Assembly: GCA_002256115.1 (NCBI GenBank)
Contig: NKIK01000017.1
Coordinates: forward strand, 20,993-84,992
Reading direction: 5' to 3'
DNA from: Burkholderiales bacterium PBB3
Lineage (GTDB): Bacteria > Pseudomonadota > Gammaproteobacteria > Burkholderiales > Burkholderiaceae_C
Length of the DNA stretch: 64,000 nucleotides
A program made the position numbers and the translations under genes. Below, piece by piece: positions 25,267-33,815 of this stretch; positions within the stretch are counted from its first letter, which is position 1; the number at the start of each line of letters is the position of its first letter. The notes beneath the pieces were generated by a model, which worked only from the letters and a program-made list of their open reading frames with translations, did no database searches and was not told where the DNA came from.

Positions 25267-26772
25267 CTAGGCCGAGCGACCGTAGACCCGCGTTAGATGC
25301 GCCAGGCGGCTGCCGTGCTCGGGTTTGACCTGATCCCAGTCAAAGCGCCACTCCCAATAGCCTTCTCCCTTGCCGGGCAGGTTCATACGGGCCTCAGTGC
25401 CCAGGCCCAAAATGTCTTGCATGGGATGCACCGCCGTGTCGGCCACACTGGCACAGCTGGCACGAATCAAATCCCAATGCACATCGTGGCCGTCTACGCC
25501 CAGGTAGTCGCACAGGTGGCGGCGCTCGTGCTCAGTGGCGCTGGCCCACCAGCCACGGGTGGTGTCGTTGTCGTGCGTGCCGGTGTAGACCACGGTGTCA
25601 TTTTGGTGGCGATGCGGCAGGAAGTTGTTGCAGCTATCGTCGCCAAATGCGAACTGCAAAATGCGCATGCCGGGGAAGGCAAATTCGCGGCGCAGGGCTT
25701 CCACATCGGGTGTCACTTCGCCCAGGTCTTCGGCAATGATGGCCAAAGGCCCTAGTGCTTTGTGGATGGCCTGAAACAGCGGCGCGCCGGGGCCGGGCAA
25801 CCATTGGCCTTTGACCGCGGTGGGTTCACTGGCGGGCACTTCCCAGTAGCTGGCAAAACCGCGGAAGTGGTCGATGCGAACAATGTCCACCAGCTCAAAA
25901 GTGCGGCGCACGCGCTCCACCCACCAGGCGTAGTTTTCTTTGGCGTGCGCGGCCCACAAATACATGGGGTTACCCCAACGCTGGCCGGTGGCACTGAAAT
26001 AGTCGGGCGGCACACCGGCCACTACGCGCGGGCGACCATCGGTAGTCAAGTCAAACAGGTCCTGGCGGGCCCAGACCTCCGCACTTTGGTAGGCGATGAA
26101 GATGGGCGCATCGCCCACGATCTTGACGTCTTTGGAATTTGCGTAGGCACGCAGCTTGTTCCACTGCGCAAAGAAGCGCCATTGGCAAAACTTCCAGAAG
26201 GCAATACGGTCAGCGTGCTGCTTTCGCGCATCGGCCATCGCAGTGGGCGTACGCTGGGCCAAGCCACCAGGCCACTCGCACCAGTCTTGCCAGTTGTAAT
26301 GTTCGGCCAACGCCATGAAGAGCGCGTAGTTGTCCAGCCAATCGGCTTGGGCTTTGCAAAAAGCGTCGAACTCGGCTAGGTCGGCGGTGCGGGATGCACC
26401 CGCTGGCGCTTGCGCAAAGCGCTGGCCTGCACGCGCCAGGCGGTCCATACGCCAGGGCCACACGGCGGCAAAGTTCAGGCGATGGTTCTCGAAAGCCGGG
26501 TCAGTCGCCAAGTCATCTTCCACCAACCAGCCTCGCTCTTGCAGGTCCACCATGTCGATCAACAACAGATTGCCCGCAAACGCCGAGCTGCTCATGTAGG
26601 GCGAGTTGCCGGGGCCAATGCCGCCCAGTGGCAATATCTGCCATAGCTTCTGCCCAGCCCCTTGCAGCCAATCGACAAAATGGTAGGCGCTGGCACCCAT
26701 GTCACCACTGCCAAAGGGGCCTGGGAGCGAGGTGGGGTGCAGCAAAACGCCGCTGTTGCGTGGGAATTTCAT
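25267..26772 (-). CDS. malQ: 4-alpha-glucanotransferase (amylomaltase)
   Basis: A 501-aa GH77 enzyme (usual 490-690) that transfers glucan chains between maltodextrins in the cytoplasm. It begins with [20 protein letters not shown], has [10 protein letters not shown] with nucleophile Asp near 301, [16 protein letters not shown] with the acid/base Glu near 348, and [14 protein letters not shown] with the transition-state Asp. ATG overlaps the glgB stop (ATGA), making it the third gene of glgP-glgB-malQ. Short linear chains left after phosphorylase action would be re-lengthened here. Confidence 0.96.
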   Translation of the reverse strand: MKFPRNSGVLLHPTSLPGPFGSGDMGASAYHFVDWLQGAGQKLWQILPLGGIGPGNSPYMSSSAFAGNLLLIDMVDLQERGWLVEDDLATDPAFENHRLNFAAVWPWRMDRLARAGQRFAQAPAGASRTADLAEFDAFCKAQADWLDNYALFMALAEHYNWQDWCEWPGGLAQRTPTAMADARKQHADRIAFWKFCQWRFFAQWNKLRAYANSKDVKIVGDAPIFIAYQSAEVWARQDLFDLTTDGRPRVVAGVPPDYFSATGQRWGNPMYLWAAHAKENYAWWVERVRRTFELVDIVRIDHFRGFASYWEVPASEPTAVKGQWLPGPGAPLFQAIHKALGPLAIIAEDLGEVTPDVEALRREFAFPGMRILQFAFGDDSCNNFLPHRHQNDTVVYTGTHDNDTTRGWWASATEHERRHLCDYLGVDGHDVHWDLIRASCASVADTAVHPMQDILGLGTEARMNLPGKGEGYWEWRFDWDQVKPEHGSRLAHLTRVYGRSA

Positions 26773-28676
26773 GGAGTCACCAGTTCAAAAAAAACGCTAC
26801 TCAAAGGAGGAATATTGACCTGCACCGAATGCGGGTGGCCGTGGGCACCTTGGGGCTGCGATTGCACATCGCCCGTGCCCACATCACTGCCGCCGTAAAA
26901 GCGGGAATCGGAATTCAGTCGCTCGCAATAGCGCCCCGCCACCGGTACACCCAAGCGTGCTTCGTAGTGCACCGTGGGGGTGAAATTGCAGACCACCAGC
27001 ATGGTGGATTTGCCAGAAGCGCTGCGCCGCACAAAGCTGATCAACGAGCGCCCTGCGTCTTCATGGTCCACCCACGCAAAGCCTTCGCGCTGGTAGTCAG
27101 CCTCATACAGCGCCGGGCTGCTTTTCAGCAATGCATTCAGGTCACGCACCCAGGCTTGCAGGCCAGCGTGCTGGGCTTGGTCCAGCAAATGCCAGTCCAA
27201 GCTTTGGTCGTGGTTCCACTCGGCCACCTGGCCAAACTCGCAGCCCATGAACAAAAGCTTCTTGCCAGGGTGGCCCCACATGAAGCCATAGTAGGCACGC
27301 AGATTGGCAAACTTTTGCCATGCATCGCCCGGCATCTTGCCCAGCATCGAGCCTTTGCCATGCACCACTTCGTCGTGCGAGATGGGCAGCACAAAGTTTT
27401 CGTCGTACGCGTAGACCATGCCGAAGGTCATTTCGCTGTGGTGGTACTGGCGGTGGATGGGGTCGCGCTGGATGTAGCTCAATGTGTCGTGCATCCAGCC
27501 CATATTCCATTTGTAATGAAAGCCCAGGCCACCCGAATAGGTGGGGCGCGACACACCGGGGAATGCGGTGGATTCTTCGGCCAGCGTAATGGCCGAAGGC
27601 CGCTCCGTGCCGACCACTTCGTTCATGCGTTTGAGCAGCGCAATGCTCTCTAAGTTCTCGCGCCCGCCATGCACATTGGGAATCCACTCGCCCGCCTTGC
27701 GGCTGTAGTCGCGGTAGAGCATGGAGGCCACCGCATCCACGCGCAAGCCATCCACGCCATAGCACTCCAGCCAATACAGCGCGTTGCCCACCAGGTAGTT
27801 ACGTACCTCGTTGCGGCCCAGGTTGAAGATCAGCGTATTCCAGTCGTTGTGAAAGCCTTCGCGTGGGTCGGCGTGCTCGTACAAGTGCGTGCCGTCGAAA
27901 CAAGCGAGCCCATGCGGGTCGGTCGGAAAGTGCGCGGGCACCCAGTCCAGCAACACGCCCAAGCCCGCGGCATGGCAGGCCACCACAAAACGGCGTAAGC
28001 CTTCTGCATCACCAAAGCGGGCCGTGGGCGCGTACATGCCCACCGGCTGGTAACCCCAGGAGCCATCAAATGGGTGCTCGCTGATGGGCAGTAGCTCCAG
28101 GTGCGTGAAGCCCATGTCTGCGGCGTAGGGCACCAGCGTGGCTATTAACTCATCCCAGTTCAACCAGCGGTTGCCGTCCTCGGCCACGCGCCGCCACGAT
28201 GCTAAATGCACTTCGTAAATGCTGACCGGGGCGTTGAGCGCATTGGCGGCCTTGCGCGCGGGTTGCTCGGGCACGCGTGCGGGCAAAGCGGCCACCACGC
28301 TGGCCGTGGCTGGGCGCAGTTCGGCGGCCAGGCCGTAGGGGTCGGCCTTCAGGGGCAGTAGCACGCCGTCGCGGCTGTGCAATTCAAATTTGTATTTGGC
28401 ACCGGCCAACAGCCCGGGCACAAAGGTGCACCACACACCACTGCTGCCCTGCGGTTGCAGCGGGTGGGCATGGCCATCCCAGGCATTGAAGTCGCCCACC
28501 ACACTTACGCGCGAAGCGTTGGGTGCCCACACGGCAAAGCGCGTGCCCTGCACACCGTCCACCGCGTGCAAGCGCGCGCCCAGCAGCGCGTAGGGCCGCA
28601 GGTGCGTGCCCTCCCCCAGCAGCCAGGCATCGGCCTCGGGCAAAAGAGCTGGCATCGTGGTGGCGGGCTTAGACAT
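26769..28676 (-). CDS. glgB: 1,4-alpha-glucan branching enzyme
   Basis: A 635-aa GH13 branching enzyme that forms alpha-1,6 branches in glycogen. It has one N-terminal CBM48 ([20 protein letters not shown], about 43-62) and lacks the extra N1 module of the 728-aa E. coli form. Barrel motifs: [41 protein letters not shown] (nucleophile Asp), [12 protein letters not shown] (Glu) and [15 protein letters not shown] (Asp). I use ATG 28676, 8 bases after the glgP stop; upstream in-frame codons lie within glgP. No good Shine-Dalgarno is seen, so coupling to glgP translation is likely. Confidence 0.95.
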   Translation of the reverse strand: MSKPATTMPALLPEADAWLLGEGTHLRPYALLGARLHAVDGVQGTRFAVWAPNASRVSVVGDFNAWDGHAHPLQPQGSSGVWCTFVPGLLAGAKYKFELHSRDGVLLPLKADPYGLAAELRPATASVVAALPARVPEQPARKAANALNAPVSIYEVHLASWRRVAEDGNRWLNWDELIATLVPYAADMGFTHLELLPISEHPFDGSWGYQPVGMYAPTARFGDAEGLRRFVVACHAAGLGVLLDWVPAHFPTDPHGLACFDGTHLYEHADPREGFHNDWNTLIFNLGRNEVRNYLVGNALYWLECYGVDGLRVDAVASMLYRDYSRKAGEWIPNVHGGRENLESIALLKRMNEVVGTERPSAITLAEESTAFPGVSRPTYSGGLGFHYKWNMGWMHDTLSYIQRDPIHRQYHHSEMTFGMVYAYDENFVLPISHDEVVHGKGSMLGKMPGDAWQKFANLRAYYGFMWGHPGKKLLFMGCEFGQVAEWNHDQSLDWHLLDQAQHAGLQAWVRDLNALLKSSPALYEADYQREGFAWVDHEDAGRSLISFVRRSASGKSTMLVVCNFTPTVHYEARLGVPVAGRYCERLNSDSRFYGGSDVGTGDVQSQPQGAHGHPHSVQVNIPPLSSVFFELVTP

Positions 28677-28684
28677 GGGAGGTA

Positions 28685-31210
28685 TTACAAGGCCTTGGGT
28701 GCGACTTGCCAAATACCCGATGCGTATTGCGAAATGGTGTGGTCCGACGAGAACACGCCCATGCCCGACACATTGGCAATCGCGCAGCGCGTCCAATCGT
28801 CGGGGCGGCGGTACAGGTCATCCACGCGCAACTGCGCTGCCACGTAGCTCGCATGGTCGGCCAACAAGAAGTAGCGGTCGCGGTTGCCCTTGAGGCTATC
28901 GACCAGCTCGTGGTAGCGGCCGGGCTCTTCGGGTGAAAAGTGGCCCTGGTCTATCGCATCCAACACGGCTTGCAGCGCCGGGTTTTGCACCAGCACGGTG
29001 TCGCTGTGATGGCCGGCTTTTTCCAGCGCAGCCACTTCGGGCGTCTTCAGGCCAAAGATGAAGATGTTGTCATCGCCCACGTTTTCGCGGATCTCGATAT
29101 TCGCGCCATCGTCGGTGCCAATAGTCAGCGCGCCGTTCATTGATAGCTTCATATTGCCGGTGCCAGACGCTTCGGTGCCCGCCGTCGAAATTTGCTCGGA
29201 CAAATCAGCGCCGGGCATGATGATCTCGGCCACCGACACGCCGTAGTTGGGGATGAACACCAGCTTCAGCTTGCCGCCAATGCGTGCGTCGTTGTTGATG
29301 ACCTGGCCCACGTCGTGAATCAAGCGGATGATGCTCTTGGCCATCTTGTAAGACGAGGCCGCCTTGCCCGCAAAGATGACGGTGCGCGGCTGCCAGTCGG
29401 CACCGGGGTTGGCCAAAATGGCCTGGTAGCGGGTGATGACATGCAGCACATTGAGCAACTGGCGCTTGTACTCGTGGATGCGTTTGACCTGCACATCAAA
29501 CAAGCTGGTCGGGTCCACGGCAATGCCGGTGGTCTTGGCAATGTAAGCGGCCAGGCGTGCCTTGTTGGCGGCCTTGACTGCTGCAAACTCACTGCGGAAA
29601 GCAGCATCTTTGGCCAAGGGTGCGATGCGTTGCAGCTCGGTCAAATCGAGGCGCCAGTTGGTGCCAATGCGCTGGTCTAACAATGCTGCCAAGCCAGGAT
29701 TGCACTGCGCCAGCCAGCGACGTGGTGTCACGCCATTGGTCACGTTCACAAAACGCTGCGGCCACAGCGCCGCAAAGTCGGCAAACAAAGTCTCGACCAA
29801 CAAATTGGAATGCAAGGCCGACACGCCATTGACCATGTGGCTGCCCACGATGGACAAGTTGGCCATGCGCACGCGGCGCTCACCGGCTTCGTCGATCAAA
29901 GACAGGCGGGCCAAAAATCCGTTGTCGCCGGGGCGCTGGGTAGCCGCCCATTGCAAGAATTCGTGGTTGATGCGGTAAATGATTTCGAGGTGGCGCGGCA
30001 GCAGGCGATGCATCAGCGGCACGGGCCAAGTCTCCAGCGCCTCAGGCATCAGCGTGTGGTTGGTGTAGCTAAAGGTCTTCTGGCAAATGGCCCAGGCGGT
30101 GCCCCATTCCAACTGGTGTTCATCCACCAGCAGGCGCATCAGCTCGGCCACGCTCATGGCGGGGTGGGTGTCGTTCAGGTGGATGGAGACCTTGTCTGCC
30201 AGGTTCAGCAGGCTGGGGTTTTCGCGCAGGTGGCGGGCCACCAGGTCTTGCATGGCGGCGCTGACCAAAAAGTACTCTTGCTTCAGGCGCAACTCTTTGC
30301 CAGCGTCGGTGCTGTCATTGGGGTACAGCACCCAGGAGATGCTTTCACATTGATTCTTATACGCAGCAGCCGCGGCAATGTCGCCGTTGTTAAAGGCGGC
30401 CAGATCGAGCGGCTGGGGTGCCAGCGCCTTCCACAAACGCAGCGTGCTGACGCGCTGCGTGCCGTGGCCGGGCACCACCAGGTCATGCGCGCGGGCCAGT
30501 ACGGTGCTGCCATCGGCCCAAATGGATTTGCCGTCTTCGTGGCGGACATGCCCGCCCAGGCGCACCGTGTAGGTGGCCTCTGGCCGGGGGAATTCCCAGG
30601 GCGTGCCGCCCACCAGCCAGGCATCGGGTCCTTCGGTCTGCGCGCCGTTGGTCAGTGCCTGCTTGAACATGCCGAACTCATAGCGCAGGCCGTAGCCAAA
30701 AGATGGCAAGCCCAGCGTAGCCATCGAATCCAAAAAGCAAGCCGCCAGGCGGCCCAGGCCGCCATTGCCCAGCGCCGCGTCGGGCTCTTGGGCCAGGGTG
30801 TCTTCCAGGGTGCGGGCGTGGGCCTGTAGTGCGGCGGCGGCGGGACCGGTCAGATTGAGTGCGTCCAAAGCGTTGGACAAAGAACGCCCCATCAAAAATT
30901 CCATCGACAGGTAATAGACGCGCTTGGACTTGGACTGCGTGTCTGCGGCCTGGGTGGCCACCCAGCGGCGGGCGAGCTGCTCGCGGGCGACCAGGGACAG
31001 GGCCTGCATTTCATCGTGGGCATGGGCCTGACCGGGCAGCACGGCCAAGTGCTGGTGTAGCGCGGCATCCAGCGCAGGCGCAACGGCCAAGTGAACGGAC
31101 AGGGGGGCATCCATAGTGAACTCCTCAGCGGTTTGGGGTGCCAGTGACCGGGGCAGCAGCGTTTTCAACTGATCCAGCATGCTGGGGCGTGGTGGCGCGA
31201 TCGTGGACAT
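28685..31210 (-). CDS. glgP: Glycogen/maltodextrin phosphorylase
   Basis: An 841-aa GT35 phosphorylase (E. coli GlgP is 815) that releases glucose-1-phosphate from alpha-1,4 ends. [17 protein letters not shown] near residue 125, [19 protein letters not shown], and the PLP site [18 protein letters not shown], with Lys in the GNMK context, are diagnostic. ATG 31210 has GGAG 8 bases upstream; an in-frame TTG 25 codons earlier would add a hydrophobic tail not expected in this cytoplasmic enzyme. First gene of glgP-glgB-malQ. Neither glgA nor glgC is present, so in this window the cluster covers breakdown and remodelling only. Two operator-like sites lie upstream. Confidence 0.96.
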   Translation of the reverse strand: MSTIAPPRPSMLDQLKTLLPRSLAPQTAEEFTMDAPLSVHLAVAPALDAALHQHLAVLPGQAHAHDEMQALSLVAREQLARRWVATQAADTQSKSKRVYYLSMEFLMGRSLSNALDALNLTGPAAAALQAHARTLEDTLAQEPDAALGNGGLGRLAACFLDSMATLGLPSFGYGLRYEFGMFKQALTNGAQTEGPDAWLVGGTPWEFPRPEATYTVRLGGHVRHEDGKSIWADGSTVLARAHDLVVPGHGTQRVSTLRLWKALAPQPLDLAAFNNGDIAAAAAYKNQCESISWVLYPNDSTDAGKELRLKQEYFLVSAAMQDLVARHLRENPSLLNLADKVSIHLNDTHPAMSVAELMRLLVDEHQLEWGTAWAICQKTFSYTNHTLMPEALETWPVPLMHRLLPRHLEIIYRINHEFLQWAATQRPGDNGFLARLSLIDEAGERRVRMANLSIVGSHMVNGVSALHSNLLVETLFADFAALWPQRFVNVTNGVTPRRWLAQCNPGLAALLDQRIGTNWRLDLTELQRIAPLAKDAAFRSEFAAVKAANKARLAAYIAKTTGIAVDPTSLFDVQVKRIHEYKRQLLNVLHVITRYQAILANPGADWQPRTVIFAGKAASSYKMAKSIIRLIHDVGQVINNDARIGGKLKLVFIPNYGVSVAEIIMPGADLSEQISTAGTEASGTGNMKLSMNGALTIGTDDGANIEIRENVGDDNIFIFGLKTPEVAALEKAGHHSDTVLVQNPALQAVLDAIDQGHFSPEEPGRYHELVDSLKGNRDRYFLLADHASYVAAQLRVDDLYRRPDDWTRCAIANVSGMGVFSSDHTISQYASGIWQVAPKAL

Positions 31211-31233
31211 CAGGGCACTCCGATGAATGAAAT

Positions 31234-31246
31234 GTAGTAAAAAAAC
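31234..31246. promoter_or_regulatory. Weak glucan operator copy before glgP
   Basis: GTAGTAAAAAAAC keeps the left half GTAGT and spacing of the palindrome, but only three of five right-half bases match. It lies 23 bases upstream of the glgP ATG and 66 bases from the perfect copy, as an auxiliary site might. Confidence 0.4.
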
Positions 31247-31299
31247 AATGACAAAACCATCAATAAACCGAAGTTTATCATTCAAAACTCGATGTCAAT

Positions 31300-31312
31300 G
31301 TAGTAAAACTAC
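31300..31312. promoter_or_regulatory. Candidate glucan-regulon operator, perfect copy
   Basis: GTAGTAAAACTAC, identical to the site at 11781-11793, followed in both cases by an A-rich flank (CAATATT there, TAATATA here). It lies 89 bases upstream of the glgP start, where it could control the glgP-glgB-malQ operon. Confidence 0.72.
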
Positions 31313-31375
31313 TAATATACATGCAGGGTGTTCAACAAAATAGCGGACAAGGCAAAACCTGTGCTCAAGGCACAT

Positions 31376-31430
31376 TTGCTATTTATTTAGGAGCTCCTCC
31401 CGCACTATCCACGGGCTGAATGGCCAAAAG
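31376..31430 (+). repeat. Dispersed repeat, copy C
   Basis: Starts TTTGCTATTTATTTAGGAGC and carries the core CTCCCGCACTATCCACGGGC. The left end is nearly identical to copy I at 59655. It sits between glgP and the nrsF terminator. The rest of the 318-base gap holds the operators and the terminator. Confidence 0.85.
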
Positions 31431-31470
31431 GATGCTGAAAATAAGGGGTTTTGCGCTGCCATGGCAACAA

Positions 31471-31502
31471 AAAGACAACAAAAGGGCCGCTTAGAGCGGC
31501 CC
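31471..31502 (-). terminator. Rho-independent terminator of nrsF-sigF
   Basis: Read on the minus strand, GGGCCGCT-CTA-AGCGGCCC (31484-31502) is a perfect 8-bp GC-rich stem followed by TTTTGTTGTCTTTTTG. It lies 26 bases after the nrsF stop. Confidence 0.85.
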
Positions 31503-31528
31503 GAGGGGCTCAAATGGCCGTCGGATGC

Positions 31529-32170
31529 CTACCAGCGCAGCAGCCGAGGCCCCAGCAGCGCCCCAGCAGCCGTGGGTATCAACATGCCCAGCACGTACCA
31601 CACTGCCAAAAACGGGGCCTGCATCTCGGGGCAATGCAAGGCATAGGCCACGGTGCCCAAAGCAGCAGCCAGCAGACCCGCGCAAGCACCGGCCCAGGCC
31701 GGGCGGGTAGGTGCCATGCCACGCAGCGCCCAAAAAGTGGCTGCAAAACTGGGCACAGACACCAGCGTGATATTCATCGCACACGTCAGCCAGGTCTTGC
31801 CCAAGACCAGCTCCAAACGCCCCTCAGGCGGTGCGCTCAGCAGCGCGCCCAGCGCAAACAAACTCAACGCCAACCACGGCACGAGCACGGCCCAGCCGAC
31901 CCGGCCTATCCGCACACCGGGGCGGCCCAGCCGCAGCACCAGCAGCAGCACCGGTACCGCCACACCCAGCGGAAACAGCAGCTTGAACCAAAACATGGGC
32001 AACACCGCCGCCTGCGCTATGTCATGGCGCACGCCAAACACCAGCAGCATGGTGGCCAAGGCACCGGCCATGCCTAACGCCAGCGCAATTTGAAAACGCT
32101 GGCGCACAGCAGCGGGCTGCACCGGCTCCACGCCGGTGGCCAGCAGGGCAATGAGTTGATCAGTTTTCAT
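31529..32170 (-). CDS. nrsF: NrsF-type membrane anti-sigma factor (DUF1109)
   Basis: A 213-aa protein with six predicted membrane helices (for example [51 protein letters not shown]). It begins [17 protein letters not shown], as DUF1109/NrsF proteins do. In Caulobacter NrsF holds the ECF factor SigF at the membrane and releases it under chromate, cadmium, copper or gold stress; conserved Cys residues there are needed for the response. Here the Cys in [12 protein letters not shown] and YALHCPEMQ are in comparable places. The gene overlaps sigF by 4 bases and ends at a strong terminator. Confidence 0.92.
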   Translation of the reverse strand: MKTDQLIALLATGVEPVQPAAVRQRFQIALALGMAGALATMLLVFGVRHDIAQAAVLPMFWFKLLFPLGVAVPVLLLVLRLGRPGVRIGRVGWAVLVPWLALSLFALGALLSAPPEGRLELVLGKTWLTCAMNITLVSVPSFAATFWALRGMAPTRPAWAGACAGLLAAALGTVAYALHCPEMQAPFLAVWYVLGMLIPTAAGALLGPRLLRW

Positions 32171-32748
32171 GGTGCTATTCCTAACAAGGCGGCCAGCGCC
32201 TTCAAGCCGCGGTGCACACCCACTTTGACGGCAGATTCCGACATGCCGGTGACCTGCGCTGTCTCAATGACCGAAAGGCCTTCGAGCTTCATGTGCAAGA
32301 TGGGCAGGCGCTGGTGGTCGGGCAATTGCTCCAGCAGGCGGCCCAGGTCACGGCGGGCGTCGCTGGCATCCGTATCGCTGGCGGCAAACACCAGCAAGTC
32401 GTCTTCCAAAGGCTCATGCAAGGCCTCACGCGAGCCCCGTGCGCGAAACAAGTCAATCAGCTTGTAGCGCGCAATGGCGTGCACCCAGGCCGTGAGTGGC
32501 TGGGCGCTTTGGTAGGTGTGGCGCTGGTTGTGCAGCGCCAACAGGGTTTCTTGCACGAGGTCCTCTATGTCATCGGGTAGAGATGCCAACCGGCGTTTGA
32601 AGAAAGCGCGCAAGTGCGCACTCATGTCTTTCAAAAATGCCTGATAAGCCGCTGCATCGCCCGCCAAACCCTGCAGGAAGAGGCTGCGCAGCCGGTCTTC
32701 TCCGGCCTTCATGCGCGCTATGCCTTCTGGGTTGGGTGTGCTCTGCAT
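32167..32748 (-). CDS. sigF: ECF sigma factor, SigF type
   Basis: A 193-aa ECF sigma factor. Region 2 ([27 protein letters not shown], quoted in parts: [16 protein letters not shown]) with the DxxQE-like core, and [15 protein letters not shown]; region 4 is [18 protein letters not shown] followed by [20 protein letters not shown]. It should direct RNA polymerase to GTAACC-N16-CGAA promoters; matching sites flank it. The ATG at 32748 is only 6 bases from the predicted -10, so the mRNA may be leaderless, or translation may start at ATG 32712 ([10 protein letters not shown]), which fits the family N-terminus well. Confidence 0.93.
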   Translation of the reverse strand: MQSTPNPEGIARMKAGEDRLRSLFLQGLAGDAAAYQAFLKDMSAHLRAFFKRRLASLPDDIEDLVQETLLALHNQRHTYQSAQPLTAWVHAIARYKLIDLFRARGSREALHEPLEDDLLVFAASDTDASDARRDLGRLLEQLPDHQRLPILHMKLEGLSVIETAQVTGMSESAVKVGVHRGLKALAALLGIAP

Positions 32749-32754
32749 GGGTTA

Positions 32755-32780
32755 TTCGTGCGGGGCGGGTGTTTGGTTAC
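32755..32780 (-). promoter_or_regulatory. SigF-type promoter for sigF-nrsF (autoregulation)
   Basis: Read on the minus strand, GTAACC (32780-32775), exactly 16 bases, then CGAA (32758-32755): a perfect match to the SigF consensus described in Caulobacter. It points at sigF and implies a transcript starting at about the sigF ATG. Confidence 0.8.
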
Positions 32781-32821
32781 ACCGCGCCAGAAAATAAAGT
32801 GTGCGCATTGTGCCCCAGGCT

Positions 32822-32847
32822 GTAACTATATCGGTGCGGCGCACGAA
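32822..32847 (+). promoter_or_regulatory. SigF-type promoter for the bufferin operon
   Basis: GTAACT (32822-32827), exactly 16 bases, CGAA (32844-32847): one mismatch to GTAACC-N16-CGAA. It points toward doxX-bufA-bufBC with an expected leader of about 60 bases. A Shine-Dalgarno-like AGGAA lies near 32899. Confidence 0.8.
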
Positions 32848-32912
32848 CTACCCACCACACTGCCTCGCACCGTTAGGCAACACTCCTTTCACTTATTCAG
32901 GAACCCAGTCCC

Positions 32913-33416
32913 ATGCAAGCCAACCCACCACCCGCGTCGCCCCTGGTCAAAACCGCCGTAGCCACCATTGCGCTGGGCGTGCGCGCCCTCAATACGTTGC
33001 AGCCTGTGGCGGCGTTGGGTGCACGGCTGTATGTGGCCAACGTGTTTTTCTCATCTGGCCTGACCAAGCTGCGCGACTGGGACACCACACTGGCCTTGTT
33101 TATGGATGAGTACAAAGTACCGTTTTTGCCGCACGATGTGGCCGCCGTGATGGGCACCGGGGGCGAGCTGGTGCTGCCCGTGCTTCTGGCACTGGGCCTG
33201 GGTGGGCGCTTTGCAGCGCTGGGCTTATCCGTAGTCAATGTGGTGGCTGTGCTGGCCCTGGCCGACATTGCACCTGCAGCGCTGCAGCAGCATCAGTTTT
33301 GGGGTGCGCTGCTGGCGGGCTTGGCGGTGTATGGCCCAGGCCGTTTTGCGGTAGACCACTTTATTCAAAAATATTTTGATGGTGCTGTAACCAAACCCAC
33401 TGCCCGTGCGAATTAA
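32913..33416 (+). CDS. DoxX-family membrane protein of the bufferin operon
   Basis: A 167-aa DoxX protein with four membrane segments. LQPVAALGARLYVANVFFSS opens the first, LTKLRDWDTTLALFMDEYKV is the typical DoxX loop, then GGELVLPVLLALGLGGRFAA and LADIAPAALQQHQFWGALLA. DoxX proteins often accompany MNIO/DUF2063 bufferin genes and belong to the SigF regulon in related bacteria. A role in redox or in membrane passage for the precursor or metal is possible but untested. It is the first gene behind the SigF promoter, 105 bases before the precursor gene. Confidence 0.9.
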   Translation: MQANPPPASPLVKTAVATIALGVRALNTLQPVAALGARLYVANVFFSSGLTKLRDWDTTLALFMDEYKVPFLPHDVAAVMGTGGELVLPVLLALGLGGRFAALGLSVVNVVAVLALADIAPAALQQHQFWGALLAGLAVYGPGRFAVDHFIQKYFDGAVTKPTARAN

Positions 33417-33521
33417 GCATCAGACCGCAATGAAAGAAGTTAGCCCTTCCAACACGCGGCCTCTGTGATTTCAAGCAGTTTCTTTTTCGTTCGACCTATT
33501 CACTTTTCTTTGGAGATTTTC

Positions 33522-33815
33522 ATGACATCTACTCAAATCAAATCTGGTACTTCCTTCGCTTTGACCGCCGCTTTGCTGGCCCTTTCTGCCAGCGCTTTCG
33601 CGGCCGATGCCCCCAAGGGCTCTGAAGGCAAGGCCATCGCTGCTGGCGACAAAGTGCATTGCTACAACGTGCATGACTGCAAGGGCAATAGCGATTGCAA
33701 GACTGCAGAGCACGCTTGCAAAGGCCAAAACGCTTGCAAGGGCCATGGCTTCAAGGCCAAGACCGCTGGCGAATGCCTCTCTGGCAAGGGCGTAATCGGC
33801 GACATCAAGGCCTAA
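33522..33815 (+). CDS. bufA: BufA-type bufferin (Cys-rich metallophore precursor)
   Basis: A 97-aa precursor with a Sec signal peptide (about 1-28, [20 protein letters not shown]) and a mature core with six Cys: [14 protein letters not shown], then [14 protein letters not shown] and GECLSG. The repeated CKG context is like the BufA2 group of periplasmic bufferin-type metallophores, whose Cys residues are converted by an MNIO enzyme and which chelate copper. The chosen ATG has GGAG at 33512-33515; the in-frame ATT/ATG-like positions upstream have none. The stop shares a base with the next gene (TAATG), so precursor and modifying enzyme are translationally linked. Confidence 0.92.
   Translation: MTSTQIKSGTSFALTAALLALSASAFAADAPKGSEGKAIAAGDKVHCYNVHDCKGNSDCKTAEHACKGQNACKGHGFKAKTAGECLSGKGVIGDIKA

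Noticed and set aside
29810..30829. 339-codon plus-strand frame across glgP
   Set aside because: Antisense shadow of a fully conserved phosphorylase.
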